Shown in pieces: positions 44,607 to 54,064 of a stretch of 64,000 nt of DNA. The notes beneath the pieces were generated by a model. That model searched no databases. It saw only the letters and a program-made list of their open reading frames with translations, and was not told the DNA's origin. The position numbers were made by a program, and so were the translations under genes. Where the stretch lies: contig DATCHW010000015.1 of the NCBI GenBank assembly GCA_036508135.1, positions 62,001 through 126,000 on the forward strand, given 5' to 3'. Position 1 is the stretch's first letter, and each line of letters starts with the position of its first letter. This DNA is from DATCHW01 sp036508135 (lineage in GTDB: Bacteria; Bacteroidota; Ignavibacteria; Tepidaquicellales; Tepidaquicellaceae).

Positions 44607-44630
44607 CTGTCGGGAGGAAACTCCCGACAG
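44607..44630. repeat. Short palindrome, CTGTCGGGAG type
   Basis: A 10-bp perfect stem, CTGTCGGGAG-GAAA-CTCCCGACAG, closed by a GAAA tetraloop. The core GTCGGGAG/CTCCCGAC differs from the palindrome at 44551-44570 only by a compensated A-T to G-C change. The pair looks like a REP-type family; whether it recurs elsewhere in the genome cannot be seen here. Confidence 0.6.
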
Positions 44631-44653
44631 CACGGCAACAGCACAGTAAAAAT

Positions 44654-45133
44654 TTATTTCACTAATATCATATGTTTCGTTTCACTAAATCTTTCCGCCA
44701 TTAATCTGTAAAAATAAATTCCGTTTGGATATTTTGTCCCATCGAATGTAGTCTCATACTTTCCGGGCTTGAACTATTCGTTTACGAGGGTTTGCACTTC
44801 GCGACCAATAACGTCATACACTTTTAACGTTACTGGATTCCCGATAGAAGCACTCGGGAATGACAAAGCGGGGATATCAAATCTAATCTTCGTTGATGGA
44901 TTGAACGGATTCGGATAGTTTTGCGATAAAGAAAATGAAGATGGAATTTCTGTAGAAATATTTTGTATTCCGACATTGCCTGTTGGGTCACGCTTGTAGT
45001 ATATCTCTGCGTTTCCATCACGATCGTCATACCATACAACATGGACAACCGAGCCGGATACTGCGACAGTGGTGTTTATCCCTACAGTAGTTTTATTAGT
45101 TTTCCCTTTCATATTTCTAAAATATTTTCCCAA
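44654..45133 (-). pseudogene. Broken secreted protein with type IX sorting domain
   Basis: The open frame (44774-45133, 119 aa) ends in an in-frame TAG after VIGREVQTLVNE. The same frame continues without further stops as FKPGKYETTFDGTKYPNGIY and ends in SETKHMILVK at 44654-44656, the normal end of a sorting domain. Homologous domains usually have Gln at that place (CAG to TAG). No signal peptide precedes it, so the 5' part is missing too. The remaining N-part (VHVVWYDDRDGNAEIYYKRD) resembles the repeat of Asp-box/BNR-type secreted proteins. Confidence 0.8.
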
Positions 45134-45311
45134 ATCTTTTTGAAATATTTAAATAGTTTAGACAAATATAATTAATAAAAGAACTAAATACCATTTAAAT
45201 AAAATTGCAAAAAGCAATGAAAAAATCCTACACAACGGTTACTTATAATTATTTGGCATTGGATAAAAGATTTGACAAATTTAGAAAATAAAAATAAATT
45301 GTATTCGGGTT

Positions 45312-45896
45312 CTATTTTTTTGTCGATATATATTCAGCAAAATGGATTACACATACTGTTCCATAGTAAAAGTGCTGATAAACAGCAATTCCAGTAAACT
45401 GAAAATTCGCGTTGAGGATGTTCATCCTGTGTCCGCGATCTTCGATGTCTTCATCAATTAAAAAAAGTATAACAATTTCAAGCGGGCTCCCCGAACCATA
45501 ATAAATATTTTCTGCAATGCTCCCTTTCCACTTGGCATAGCGTTCAACACGCTCTGCAAGGTCTGAGCTGTCACTTCCGGTATGCCCGATAAGACCATTA
45601 CTGCCTATATCTTCTGCATGGTCGAATGCAGATCTATACAATTTTTCTGACCAAACAAGTTCAGTTCCAGGTGTCAGTCTTACCATTTCATCAAAACATT
45701 CATCAGCTTCCCGGGATTCCTTTATTCTTGGAAAAATATAATCATTCGCAAAACCCCCGGGATTTGTTCTTGCAAGATTCATATAATATAAAACATCTTT
45801 TGCTTTTTGCAGATTCACATCGTCCTGTCCTGCCGAAATATTAATTATTATAACAAAGCAGAAAAAAAAAGAAACTATTTTTAATCCGGTTTTCAT
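45312..45896 (-). CDS. Secreted CAP-domain protein
   Basis: The signal peptide covers about residues 1-23 (KTGLKIVSFFFCFVIIINIS). A CAP/SCP domain follows with the expected order: MNLARTNPGGFA, SAFDHAEDIGSNGLIGHTGS, GSIAENIYYGS and RGHRMNILNANF. The His/Glu residues of the CAP cavity are in HAED, GHTG, AEN and GHR. Function of bacterial CAP proteins is mostly unknown. The 194 aa length is normal. It is divergent from the propeller/barrel gene. Confidence 0.88.
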   Translation of the reverse strand: MKTGLKIVSFFFCFVIIINISAGQDDVNLQKAKDVLYYMNLARTNPGGFANDYIFPRIKESREADECFDEMVRLTPGTELVWSEKLYRSAFDHAEDIGSNGLIGHTGSDSSDLAERVERYAKWKGSIAENIYYGSGSPLEIVILFLIDEDIEDRGHRMNILNANFQFTGIAVYQHFYYGTVCVIHFAEYISTKK

Positions 45897-46042
45897 AGTC
45901 TACTAAAACATAATTTTATTTTTATTAATTATCAAGAATCTATTTAAGGTTTTTTTCGTTATGTATTATAAAGAACAAAAATTTATGGTATAATTAAATT
46001 ACACTTGAATAATTAATTATAAATATCTTTTTTATTAGTAAT

Positions 46043-49000
46043 ATGAAAACAAAAATATTAATAGGGATATCAATATTAATTTCTTTACTGATGGTATCCC
46101 AAAGAGCGTTACCACAATTTGGAAAAAACAAAGTTCAGTATAAAGAATTTAAGTGGAAATTTATTCAGACACAGCATTTTGATGTTTATTTTTATCAAGG
46201 AGGGGAATCTCTCGCAGAGTTTGCTGCTGTGGAAGCGGAAAGTTCGCTTGCATCCCTGGCAAAAAATCTTCAATATAATATTTCGAACAGGATTCCATTA
46301 ATAGTTTTTGAATCACATAATGACTTTCAACAGAACAATATACTTGATGAATTTCTCCCTGAAGGAGTGGGGGGAGTAACGGAATTATTTAAAAACAGAA
46401 TGCTCATTCCTTTCGAAGGTAAGTATGAAATGTTCCGTCACGTTATTCATCATGAACTCCTGCACGCATTTATGAACGATATGTTTTATGGTGGATCGAT
46501 ACAGAATATTATTTCAAAGAATATAACTCTTGCATTCCCAACCTGGTTCAATGAAGGGATGGCAGAAAGTCAAGCCCTGAACGGACTCGATAAAGCCGGA
46601 GATATGTACATCCGTGATGCTGTAATTAATAATTACCTTCCCCCAATTGAATATGCAGACGGTTATATGGCATACCGTGCCGGTCAGAGTTTCTTTTCGT
46701 TTCTGATGGATTACTACGGCGATTTTAAAATAGGAGAACTGTTGAATAATATTAAAGTTCTTGGAGATGTAGATGCCGGGTTTAAAGAGACCTTCAAACT
46801 TAATACTGAGGAACTTTCTGAAAAATGGACAAAAGAAATGAATAGGACATATTGGTCTGATTCGAAAACTAGAGAAGAGATTACCGATATTTCGAAACGC
46901 CTGACCGACCATACAAAATCCGGAGGATTTTATAATGTAGGTCCTATAATATCTCCTAAAGGAGATATGTTTGCCTTTATTTCTAACAGGGATGATTTTT
47001 TTGATATTTTTATTGCCGATTCAAAGACAGGGGAAATTATTGATAAAATTGTTAAAGGTAATACTACAAGCAATTTTGAAGAACTGCAGGTACTTACACC
47101 GGGACTAACCTGGTCCCCTGACGGCAAAAAAATAGCAGTCAGTGTTAAAGCAGGTGATAATGATGCAATTTATGTCATCGATGTTTATAACGGTGATGAG
47201 GATAAACTTCCGCTTCTAATGAATTCAATTTCTTATGTGAACTGGGGACCTCAGAACATTTTAGCTTTCATCGGTACAAACGGGAAACAATCTGATATAT
47301 ATATTTACAATCTTAAAACCAAAAAAATTGATAATCTCACTGATGATAATTTCTCGGATTATATTCCATCCTGGGCACCTGATGGAAAGTCAATTTATTT
47401 TACTTCAGATCGCGGTGATTATTTAAATTCAGCTCCCTCTGATTATAAAATGGCAAAAAATGATTTTGATACCCGTGATTTATATAAAATAGATGTGGAT
47501 ACAAAAAAAATCGAGCGTATTACAAATATTCCTCACTCAAGACAGAGCTATGCCCAGTTTAGCGAAGACGGAAAGAAGATGTTATATTTATCCGATGTTT
47601 GTGGGATCACAAATATTTATCTTAGAGAAACAGATTCGACCGGAATTTCAAAAGATAAACCCATCACTAATTCTTTAAATCCTATTGACCAGATTTCTCT
47701 ATCAAGAGATGGTAAAAAGCTACTCTTCGTTTCTTTGAACAAAGGCGGATATGATATTTTCTCTCTTGATAATCCGTTTGACAGGGATATAGGAAAAACG
47801 GAACTCGAACCTACAGACTTTGTTAAAAATCTGAATAAATTTGAAAATAAGAAAATAACTTCAAGACAGGATTCTGTAATGAACAAAAATGATTCTACTT
47901 TTGTACAGAAAAAAGATTCCCTGAAAATGTACGGGGAAGATATTCAGATAAAATTTAAAAAAGATAACGACTCTTCAAGAATTTTCAGTATATTCGATAC
48001 TGTTTACACAAACAACATGAAATTTCAGGTCGAAAATAACCTTAATGAAGACGGATCTTTCAAGATTAAAAATTATAAAGTAAAATTCTCTCCGGATTTA
48101 GTTTATGGAAATGCAAACTATTCTAGTTTTTACGGAGTCCAGGGCGTTGCACAAATTGCTTTAAGCGATATGCTTGGTGATCATAGAATATACTTACAAA
48201 CATCTATGGTGATTGACTTAAAGAACAGTGATTATGCTGTGGCATACTATTATTTGCCCAATAGAATTGACTGGGGATTTGAGTTATTCCATACGGCAAG
48301 ATTCCTTTTATATAACAGAGGGACGGGAAATGGCGATGAACTTTTCAGATTCAGAAATTATGGGGGTAATATTAATTTCAGTTATCCTATAAACAGATTC
48401 AGAAGGTTTGATGGAGGATTATCCGTTATGACTGTATCCCAGGAGAATCTCGATAATAGTAATGAGGAAATCCATAGAAATACTTTTCTTGTTCCACAGT
48501 TTAGTTTTGTGTTCGATAACACATTATTCGGTTATACTGCCCCTATTAAAGGTACGAGATATAATCTTACTACGCTTGGCACACCAAAATTGAGTAATGA
48601 CGGAATAGGTTTTGCTTCTTTAATCGGAGATTTCAGGCATTACTTTAAACTTGGAGATGATTATTCTTTCGCATTCAGATTAACAAGCGGGGCAAGTTTC
48701 GGACCAAATCCACAAAGATTTTATCTCGGTGGAACTGAAAACTGGATCAACAGGGAATTTGAAAATAATAATATTCCTATCAGTAATGTGGAAGAATTTG
48801 CATTTTCTACACCAATAACGCCTTTAAGAGGATTTAATTTTGACAGAATTTCAGGTTCGAAATTTGCACTAACAAATTTGGAACTTAGATTTCCTCTTTT
48901 CAAATATTTAATATTTGGCTTAATACCTCTCGGGTTTGCGGATATCAGAGGAGTGTTATTTGTTGACGCAGGTACAGCCTGGAAAGATAATAATACACTG

Positions 49001-49177
49001 CAGTTATTCCACAAAGAAGACGGTATTACTAAAACAAAAGATTTATTAATCGGAATGGGTTTCGGGACGAGATTTATTTTTATGAATTTCCCTCTGAAGT
49101 TTGATGTAGCCTGGAATTACAATATGAACCGATTCTCCCCGCCAAAATATTATATTTCGTTGGGTTATGATTTTTAA
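46043..49177 (+). CDS. Peptidase MA-like / TolB-type propeller / outer-membrane barrel fusion protein
   Basis: A 1044 aa protein. Signal peptide at about residues 1-24. A gluzincin-type peptidase domain has HHELLH (His137, Glu138, His141) and a downstream Glu171 in WFNEGMAES, as in M1/M61-like enzymes. PD40/TolB-like blades span about 290-590 (TWSPDGKKIAV, SWAPDGKSIYFTSDRGD, FSEDGKKMLYLSD, LSRDGKKLLFVS). The C-terminal region (about 660-1044) resembles the Omp85/BamA surface-antigen barrel, with PLRGFNFDRISGSKFALTNL and the terminal YYISLGYDF ending in Phe. Substrate and partner unknown. It is a single gene with a shared terminator downstream. Confidence 0.78.
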   Translation: MKTKILIGISILISLLMVSQRALPQFGKNKVQYKEFKWKFIQTQHFDVYFYQGGESLAEFAAVEAESSLASLAKNLQYNISNRIPLIVFESHNDFQQNNILDEFLPEGVGGVTELFKNRMLIPFEGKYEMFRHVIHHELLHAFMNDMFYGGSIQNIISKNITLAFPTWFNEGMAESQALNGLDKAGDMYIRDAVINNYLPPIEYADGYMAYRAGQSFFSFLMDYYGDFKIGELLNNIKVLGDVDAGFKETFKLNTEELSEKWTKEMNRTYWSDSKTREEITDISKRLTDHTKSGGFYNVGPIISPKGDMFAFISNRDDFFDIFIADSKTGEIIDKIVKGNTTSNFEELQVLTPGLTWSPDGKKIAVSVKAGDNDAIYVIDVYNGDEDKLPLLMNSISYVNWGPQNILAFIGTNGKQSDIYIYNLKTKKIDNLTDDNFSDYIPSWAPDGKSIYFTSDRGDYLNSAPSDYKMAKNDFDTRDLYKIDVDTKKIERITNIPHSRQSYAQFSEDGKKMLYLSDVCGITNIYLRETDSTGISKDKPITNSLNPIDQISLSRDGKKLLFVSLNKGGYDIFSLDNPFDRDIGKTELEPTDFVKNLNKFENKKITSRQDSVMNKNDSTFVQKKDSLKMYGEDIQIKFKKDNDSSRIFSIFDTVYTNNMKFQVENNLNEDGSFKIKNYKVKFSPDLVYGNANYSSFYGVQGVAQIALSDMLGDHRIYLQTSMVIDLKNSDYAVAYYYLPNRIDWGFELFHTARFLLYNRGTGNGDELFRFRNYGGNINFSYPINRFRRFDGGLSVMTVSQENLDNSNEEIHRNTFLVPQFSFVFDNTLFGYTAPIKGTRYNLTTLGTPKLSNDGIGFASLIGDFRHYFKLGDDYSFAFRLTSGASFGPNPQRFYLGGTENWINREFENNNIPISNVEEFAFSTPITPLRGFNFDRISGSKFALTNLELRFPLFKYLIFGLIPLGFADIRGVLFVDAGTAWKDNNTLQLFHKEDGITKTKDLLIGMGFGTRFIFMNFPLKFDVAWNYNMNRFSPPKYYISLGYDF

Positions 49178-49188
49178 GTAGTATATAA

Positions 49189-49221
49189 AAAAAAGGAGTC
49201 TTTTGTAAAGACTCCTTTTTT
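49189..49221. terminator. Two-way terminator between the propeller/barrel gene and korB
   Basis: A perfect stem AAAAAAGGAGTCTTT at 49189-49203 with its complement at 49207-49221 and loop TGT. The A-run and T-run make it active on both strands. It lies between convergent genes. Confidence 0.9.
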
Positions 49222-49244
49222 ATGTTTTCAAATTAATTTTCTTA

Positions 49245-50273
49245 CTATATTTCCCAGGTTGAATTGCCTGCTAATAATTCATCAACACTGACGGGTTTTC
49301 CGCCGATTGCAGTTTTAATTTGCTCTTCCATATCGAACTCATAAGTATTTCTTTTCCTTGCAAGGAAAACCCCCACAGGCATTGGTAATCCGGGAGTTTC
49401 ACCAAACTCGCTAAGGATAAATGCGAGTTCACGGGAAGTTTCATCGTGTATTAATACATCATTGACACTACTTTTTCCATCACTTAGATCAACTACTATT
49501 GGTTTCAATCCGTCCTGAAGCTTAATACCTTTGTTCTTATTTTTCCCAAATATTAAAGGTTTTCCATGTTCAAGGTATATAACATTATCATCTCTTGTTT
49601 CTTTTTCGGTATATTGCAAATAAGCTCCGTCATTAAAAATTACGCAATTCTGGAAAACTTCAAGAAATGAAGTTCCCTTATGTCCTGCCGACCTCATTAT
49701 CATCTCCTGAGTATGCTTCTGATCTCTATCCATCGCCCGGGCAATAAAAGTACCTCCAGCCCCGAGGGCTAATGAAACAGGATTAACAGGATATTCAATT
49801 GTTCCTAAAGGTGATGATTTTGTAATCTGACCATGGTCAGATGTCGGGGAATATTGTCCTTTTGTTAAACCATAAATCCTGTTATTAAAAAGCAATATAT
49901 TTATATCGACATTTCTTCTTAAAGTGTGGATAAAATGATTTCCGCCGATGCTGAGGCAGTCACCATCGCCTGTCGAAACCCAAACTGATAAGTTTGGATT
50001 TGCAATTTTTACTCCGCTTGCTATAGCAAGTGCTCTACCATGAATCGTATGATAGCCGTATGTATCCATATAATATGGGAAGCGGCTTGAGCAGCCAATT
50101 CCTGCAATAAAAACTAAATTCTCTTTCTTGATCCCGAGATTAGGAAGTGACCTTTGAACCTGCGCAAGAATAGAAAAATCTCCGCATCCGGGACACCATC
50201 TTATATATTGGTCCGAGGCAAAATCTTTTGCGGTATAAACCGGTATATTAATATTTGTGTTTATTTCGCTCAT
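49245..50273 (-). CDS. korB: 2-oxoacid:ferredoxin oxidoreductase, beta subunit
   Basis: TPP-binding subunit that, with KorA, oxidatively decarboxylates 2-oxoglutarate (or another 2-oxoacid) using ferredoxin. RWCPGCGDFSILAQV, the IAGIGCSSRFPYYMDTYGYH segment and the TPP/Mg motif GDGDCLSIGGNH are complete, followed by NNRIYGLTKGQYSPTS. The 342 aa length is normal. 2-oxoglutarate is the likeliest substrate from the overall similarity, but it is not proved. It lies 8 nt downstream of korA. Confidence 0.9.
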   Translation of the reverse strand: MSEINTNINIPVYTAKDFASDQYIRWCPGCGDFSILAQVQRSLPNLGIKKENLVFIAGIGCSSRFPYYMDTYGYHTIHGRALAIASGVKIANPNLSVWVSTGDGDCLSIGGNHFIHTLRRNVDINILLFNNRIYGLTKGQYSPTSDHGQITKSSPLGTIEYPVNPVSLALGAGGTFIARAMDRDQKHTQEMIMRSAGHKGTSFLEVFQNCVIFNDGAYLQYTEKETRDDNVIYLEHGKPLIFGKNKNKGIKLQDGLKPIVVDLSDGKSSVNDVLIHDETSRELAFILSEFGETPGLPMPVGVFLARKRNTYEFDMEEQIKTAIGGKPVSVDELLAGNSTWEI

Positions 50274-50281
50274 CTTCTATA

Positions 50282-52174
50282 TTAATTATTTTTTAATAAC
50301 GTTTCTTCAATTTTACTTTCTATTTCAGGCGATTTCAGTGGCGCACCTTTTACTTTTGAATAAATTATCGTATCCAGCAGATATTCACTTTTTATCAATT
50401 TGCTTAACTGACCTGTATTTCCTTCAGGAATTAATATTTTATTGAATTTCTTTAAAACGTTTCCCGTATTTTTTGGAAATGGGAATAAATATTTTAAGTG
50501 TGCAAAAGATACTTTGCGACCCTTTGCTCTTACGTTTTCAACTGCGTCCGCAATCGCTCCGCAAGTACTTCCCCATCCAAGAACTATCAATTCACCTGAT
50601 GGATCTCCGTCTACTTGAAGTTCGGGTATATCCATTTCGATATTTTTTATTTTCTTTGCCCTGATTTTCGTCATAATCTGATGATTCTCCGGATCATAAC
50701 TAACATTACCGGTAATGTTTTGTTTTTCAAGTCCGCCTATTCTATGCTCAAGTCCTTTAGTTCCGGGTTTTACCCAGGGTCTTGCAAGAAATTCATCCCT
50801 CAGGTAAGGATAAAATCCTTCAGGATTTGTACGGAAAGTAACGTTAATTTTAGGAAGGTCAGCAAGTTTCTGAATTTTCCAGGGTTCGGAACCGTTTGCA
50901 ATATAACCGTCTGTAAGAACTATTACGGGGGTCATATATTTGATAGCTATTCTGGCTGCTTCATAAGTCATAGTAAAACAATCTGAAGGAGATGTAGCAG
51001 CAAGTACAGGAACAGGGCATTCGCCGTTTCTGCCATATATAGCCTGTAATAAATCCGCCTGTTCTGTTTTTGTAGGTAAACCCGTCGATGGTCCGCCTCT
51101 CTGAACATTCACAATTACTAATGGAAGTTCCGAAATTACTGCAAGTCCGATAGCTTCTGTTTTAAGAGACATTCCGGGACCACTCGTTGAAGTGGCTGAA
51201 AGACAACCTGCAAATGAAGCACCGATTGCAGTGCTTATACCGGCAATTTCATCTTCTGCCTGGAAAGTTTTAACTCCGTATTTTTTATATTTTGAAAGAG
51301 CGTGTAATATTTCAGAAGCAGGTGTAATTGGATAACTACCAAGAAATAATTGCAGACCGCTGTTCGCAGCAGCTGCAACAAGTCCTAATGCTACTGCATC
51401 ATTGCCATTGATATTCCTATACAAACCTTTAGGTAGAATAGTAGAAGGTTTAATATCGAACCTGTTAGTAAATATTTCAGTGGTTTCACCGTAATAGTAT
51501 CCTGCTTTTAATGCCCGTGAATTTGCTTCTATTAGATCCGGTGACTTTTGAAATTTATCGTGAATCCAGTTCAAAGTATTATCCGGTGCTTTATTATATA
51601 ACCAGTAAACCACCCCTAAAGCGAAGAAATTTTTGCATTTAACAACTACTTTCATCGAAAGATTAAGATCTTTAAGTGCACTTATCGTAGTTTTTGTAAT
51701 TGGAATAGCATATACTTCATAATTTTGAAGTGAATCATCTTCGAGTGGATTTGTCTCATAATTTGCAAGTTCAAGATTTTTTTTATCAAAAGCATCAGCA
51801 TTTGCGATGATGATTCCTCTTTTTCTTAAATCTTTAATATTAACTTTTAATGCAGCGGGATTCATCGCAACGAGTACGTCAATTGAATCTCCGGGTGTGT
51901 GGACTTCATGTGTCGAAAAGTGAATTTGATAACCGCTGACACCGTGAAGTGTTCCCAGAGGAGCACGGATTTCTGCCGGGTAGTCCGGTAAAGTCCCTAC
52001 ATCCAGGCCGGATGCAGCTACAGTATCGGAAAACTGGGCACCGGTTAATTGCATTCCATCACCTGAATCGCCGGCAAATCTTATCGTAACATCATCAATT
52101 GGAACTATCGGAGTTGAGCCACCGTTAACATTTTCCTTTACATCAGTATCTTTAAATGATTTTTCTTCTTCCAT
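50282..52174 (-). CDS. korA: 2-oxoacid:ferredoxin oxidoreductase, alpha subunit with fused gamma domain
   Basis: A 630 aa fusion. The N-terminal gamma domain (about residues 28-215, starting IRFAGDSGDGMQLTGAQ) carries EIRAPLGTLHGVSGYQIHF. The alpha domain (about 255-630) has GSYPITPASEILHALSKYKK, FQAEDEIAGISTAIGASFAG and TSTSGPGMSLKTEAIGLAV. The gamma-alpha fusion is the common two-subunit form. It supplies or consumes reduced ferredoxin between 2-oxoglutarate and succinyl-CoA, a step used in reductive or anaerobic TCA routes. Confidence 0.93.
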   Translation of the reverse strand: MEEEKSFKDTDVKENVNGGSTPIVPIDDVTIRFAGDSGDGMQLTGAQFSDTVAASGLDVGTLPDYPAEIRAPLGTLHGVSGYQIHFSTHEVHTPGDSIDVLVAMNPAALKVNIKDLRKRGIIIANADAFDKKNLELANYETNPLEDDSLQNYEVYAIPITKTTISALKDLNLSMKVVVKCKNFFALGVVYWLYNKAPDNTLNWIHDKFQKSPDLIEANSRALKAGYYYGETTEIFTNRFDIKPSTILPKGLYRNINGNDAVALGLVAAAANSGLQLFLGSYPITPASEILHALSKYKKYGVKTFQAEDEIAGISTAIGASFAGCLSATSTSGPGMSLKTEAIGLAVISELPLVIVNVQRGGPSTGLPTKTEQADLLQAIYGRNGECPVPVLAATSPSDCFTMTYEAARIAIKYMTPVIVLTDGYIANGSEPWKIQKLADLPKINVTFRTNPEGFYPYLRDEFLARPWVKPGTKGLEHRIGGLEKQNITGNVSYDPENHQIMTKIRAKKIKNIEMDIPELQVDGDPSGELIVLGWGSTCGAIADAVENVRAKGRKVSFAHLKYLFPFPKNTGNVLKKFNKILIPEGNTGQLSKLIKSEYLLDTIIYSKVKGAPLKSPEIESKIEETLLKNN

Positions 52175-52286
52175 CTTAATTTAATTTTTTATAGAAAATA
52201 TATCTTACAATAATACTTATTATAGACCTGTTATTCAAGTTAAAATACATATAGAAATTTGAATTTTTATGCTTAATTCATAAAAA

Positions 52287-52313
52287 AATCCGCTCCCTGA
52301 AAGGAAGCGGATT
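52287..52313 (-). terminator. Terminator after rplI
   Basis: AATCCGCT at 52287-52294 pairs with AGCGGATT at 52306-52313 around a CC/GG-containing loop. A T7 run follows on the - strand. It ends the rpsF-ssb-rplI transcript. Confidence 0.8.
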
Positions 52314-52339
52314 CCATATTCAAATTACTGAAAAGCTCT

Positions 52340-52840
52340 TTATTCTTTAGCTTCTAATGGTTCATCTGTAGATTTGTCCGGAGAAATTTCTTCGACTTCT
52401 TTGATTACATTTACTTTAACTTTTGCGATAACAGTTGAATGAAGTTTTACTTCTACGAAATGTTCTCCGAGGGTTTTGATGGATTCTTTCATTAAAATTT
52501 TTCTTTTATCAATATCACCAAAACCTTTTGCCTGAAGATTTTCTAATATCATCTGGGATGTAACGGAACCGAAAACTTTATCTTCCTCACCCGTCTTAAC
52601 ATGAATAGTAATCCCTATTTTTTCGAGTTTCTCAGCTGTTTTCTTAGCACCGTCAATTTCTTTATTTACTTTTCTGCTCTGCTGCTTCTTTATTTCCTCT
52701 AAAGCTTTAATATTGGACGGTGTAGCGTTATAAGCAATCCCCTGTGGAATAAGAAAGTTTCTTGCATATCCGTCTTTGACATCTTTTATATCACCGGCAT
52801 TACCGAGATGGTCAAAATCTTTTCTGAGTATGATTTTCAT
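52340..52840 (-). CDS. rplI: 50S ribosomal protein L9
   Basis: Long two-domain 50S protein. The N-domain MKIILRKDFDHLGNAGDIKD with DGYARNFLIPQGIAYNAT is diagnostic, followed by the connecting helix and the C-domain ending VIKEVEEI. The 166 aa length includes a short acidic tail. It normally follows rpsR, but here the preceding gene is ssb with only 76 nt between them. Confidence 0.97.
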   Translation of the reverse strand: MKIILRKDFDHLGNAGDIKDVKDGYARNFLIPQGIAYNATPSNIKALEEIKKQQSRKVNKEIDGAKKTAEKLEKIGITIHVKTGEEDKVFGSVTSQMILENLQAKGFGDIDKRKILMKESIKTLGEHFVEVKLHSTVIAKVKVNVIKEVEEISPDKSTDEPLEAKE

Positions 52841-52916
52841 TTTTTATTACGATATATATTATATAAATAGAGTGATTTAACAATCACCCGTAAAAATTTG
52901 CGATTTATTTACTTCT

Positions 52917-53366
52917 TTAATGCTTGATTAAATCTGAATCTTCGGGAGTTAACAATGAATCAAAATTATCATCAGTAAAGGTTGAAGGCTCATCTTTTTC
53001 TTCATGTGGAGAATCCGAAGCCCGTTTATTTAAGAACTGGATTCTTCTTGCTTTGATTTCAACGATTGTCCTGTTGCTACCGTCTTCAGTTTTAAACGTT
53101 CTGCTTTGCAGCTCACCATCAACTAAAACAGCATTTCCTTTTCTGAGTTTGTCTCTGCAGCTCTCAGCAAGTCTGTTCCATGCAACGATACCGACGTAAC
53201 ACACGTCTTCTTTCCACTCATCATTTTTATCTCTGAATCTTCTGTTGCTTGCGATTGAGAAATTTACGACAGGGGTTCCGTTTGTAGTTTGTCTGAAAAT
53301 CGGGTCTTTCGTAAGATTTCCAGCAATTATTACAGCGTTTAATTCGGGCATCTTAAATTCGGCCAT
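52917..53366 (-). CDS. ssb: Single-stranded DNA-binding protein
   Basis: OB-fold protein coating ssDNA in replication and repair. MPELNAVIIAGNLTKDPIFR, TPVVNFSIASNRRFRDKNDE, VEIKARRIQFL and the flexible acidic C-terminal region are present. The tail ends EDSDLIKH rather than the DDDIPF-type tip seen in many SSBs, so the partner-binding tip may be altered or absent. The 149 aa length is normal. It lies between rpsF and rplI. Confidence 0.93.
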   Translation of the reverse strand: MAEFKMPELNAVIIAGNLTKDPIFRQTTNGTPVVNFSIASNRRFRDKNDEWKEDVCYVGIVAWNRLAESCRDKLRKGNAVLVDGELQSRTFKTEDGSNRTIVEIKARRIQFLNKRASDSPHEEKDEPSTFTDDNFDSLLTPEDSDLIKH

Positions 53367-53465
53367 ATATCTCCTCCAAATTATTTGGTTTTATTATTTT
53401 TGTTTTTAAAAGATTAATTGAAATACTATTTTGTAAACAAAAAAATCTAATCTATTAACGGAAAA

Positions 53466-53909
53466 TCAGAGTTTAACGGATTCCTTATTGTCCTGATTTT
53501 CAACCGCTGCCTGTTCAGTGACTGTCTCTGTCTTTGCCAGGTCTCTTTTCTCTTCTTCTAACTTTTCTGCAATCATCGCTTTTTTCTTTAAATAGTCATC
53601 TTTTTCCAGAGTTGTTTTCTTATCAATATGAATATTTAGATATCTTAAAACATTTTCATCTAATTTAAAAGCCCTTTCGAGTTTTGCAATAAAATCAGGG
53701 CTGGATGAAATTTCAAAACAGACATAATATCCATTTAGTTTTTTCTTAATTGCATAAGCTAATCTTCTTCTCCCGATCCTGTCAATATTTTTAATGTCAA
53801 CTTCGTTTTTTTTGAGTAAATTTTCGTATTTGCTAATAAATTCCTCAATATTGCTATCTTCTAAGTTACCATCGAAGATTATGTATGATTCGTAATTTTT
53901 CTTCATCAA
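53466..53909 (-). CDS. rpsF: 30S ribosomal protein S6
   Basis: Platform protein that pairs with S18. NYESYIIFDGNLEDSNIEEF, RIGRRRLAYAIKKKLNGYYV and LERAFKLDENVLRYLNIHID are diagnostic of S6. The length of 147 aa includes a C-terminal Glu/Lys-rich tail of about 45 residues beyond the usual about 95-100 aa core. It is the first gene of the rpsF-ssb-rplI set. Confidence 0.95.
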   Translation of the reverse strand: MMKKNYESYIIFDGNLEDSNIEEFISKYENLLKKNEVDIKNIDRIGRRRLAYAIKKKLNGYYVCFEISSSPDFIAKLERAFKLDENVLRYLNIHIDKKTTLEKDDYLKKKAMIAEKLEEEKRDLAKTETVTEQAAVENQDNKESVKL

Positions 53910-54037
53910 AACTAAAATATTTAAAATTTGCTTAAATTTAAAGGTTGTAATATATTATTATTTATAAAAATAATCAAGATATTTCAAAACAAAGCTAACT
54001 TTGCATTTTAATATAACTATCTTACTAAAACAAAAAA

Positions 54038-54056
54038 CGCCGATAAATTGTCAGCG
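54038..54056 (-). terminator. Terminator after tRNA-Leu
   Basis: CGCCGA at 54038-54043 pairs with TCAGCG at 54051-54056 (one G-T), loop 7 nt. A T6 run follows on the - strand. It sits between tRNA-Leu and rpsF. Confidence 0.6.
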
Positions 54057-54064
54057 CTCTTTTG

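Noticed and set aside
44496..44630. Group of hairpins considered as a CRISPR-like array
   Set aside because: Only three stems with unequal spacing and sequence, and no cas genes; better read as a terminator plus two REP-like palindromes.
44774..44776. TAG in the sorting domain read as a recoded codon
   Set aside because: Other genes in the window end with TAG, and the 5' end is also missing, so decay is the simpler reading.
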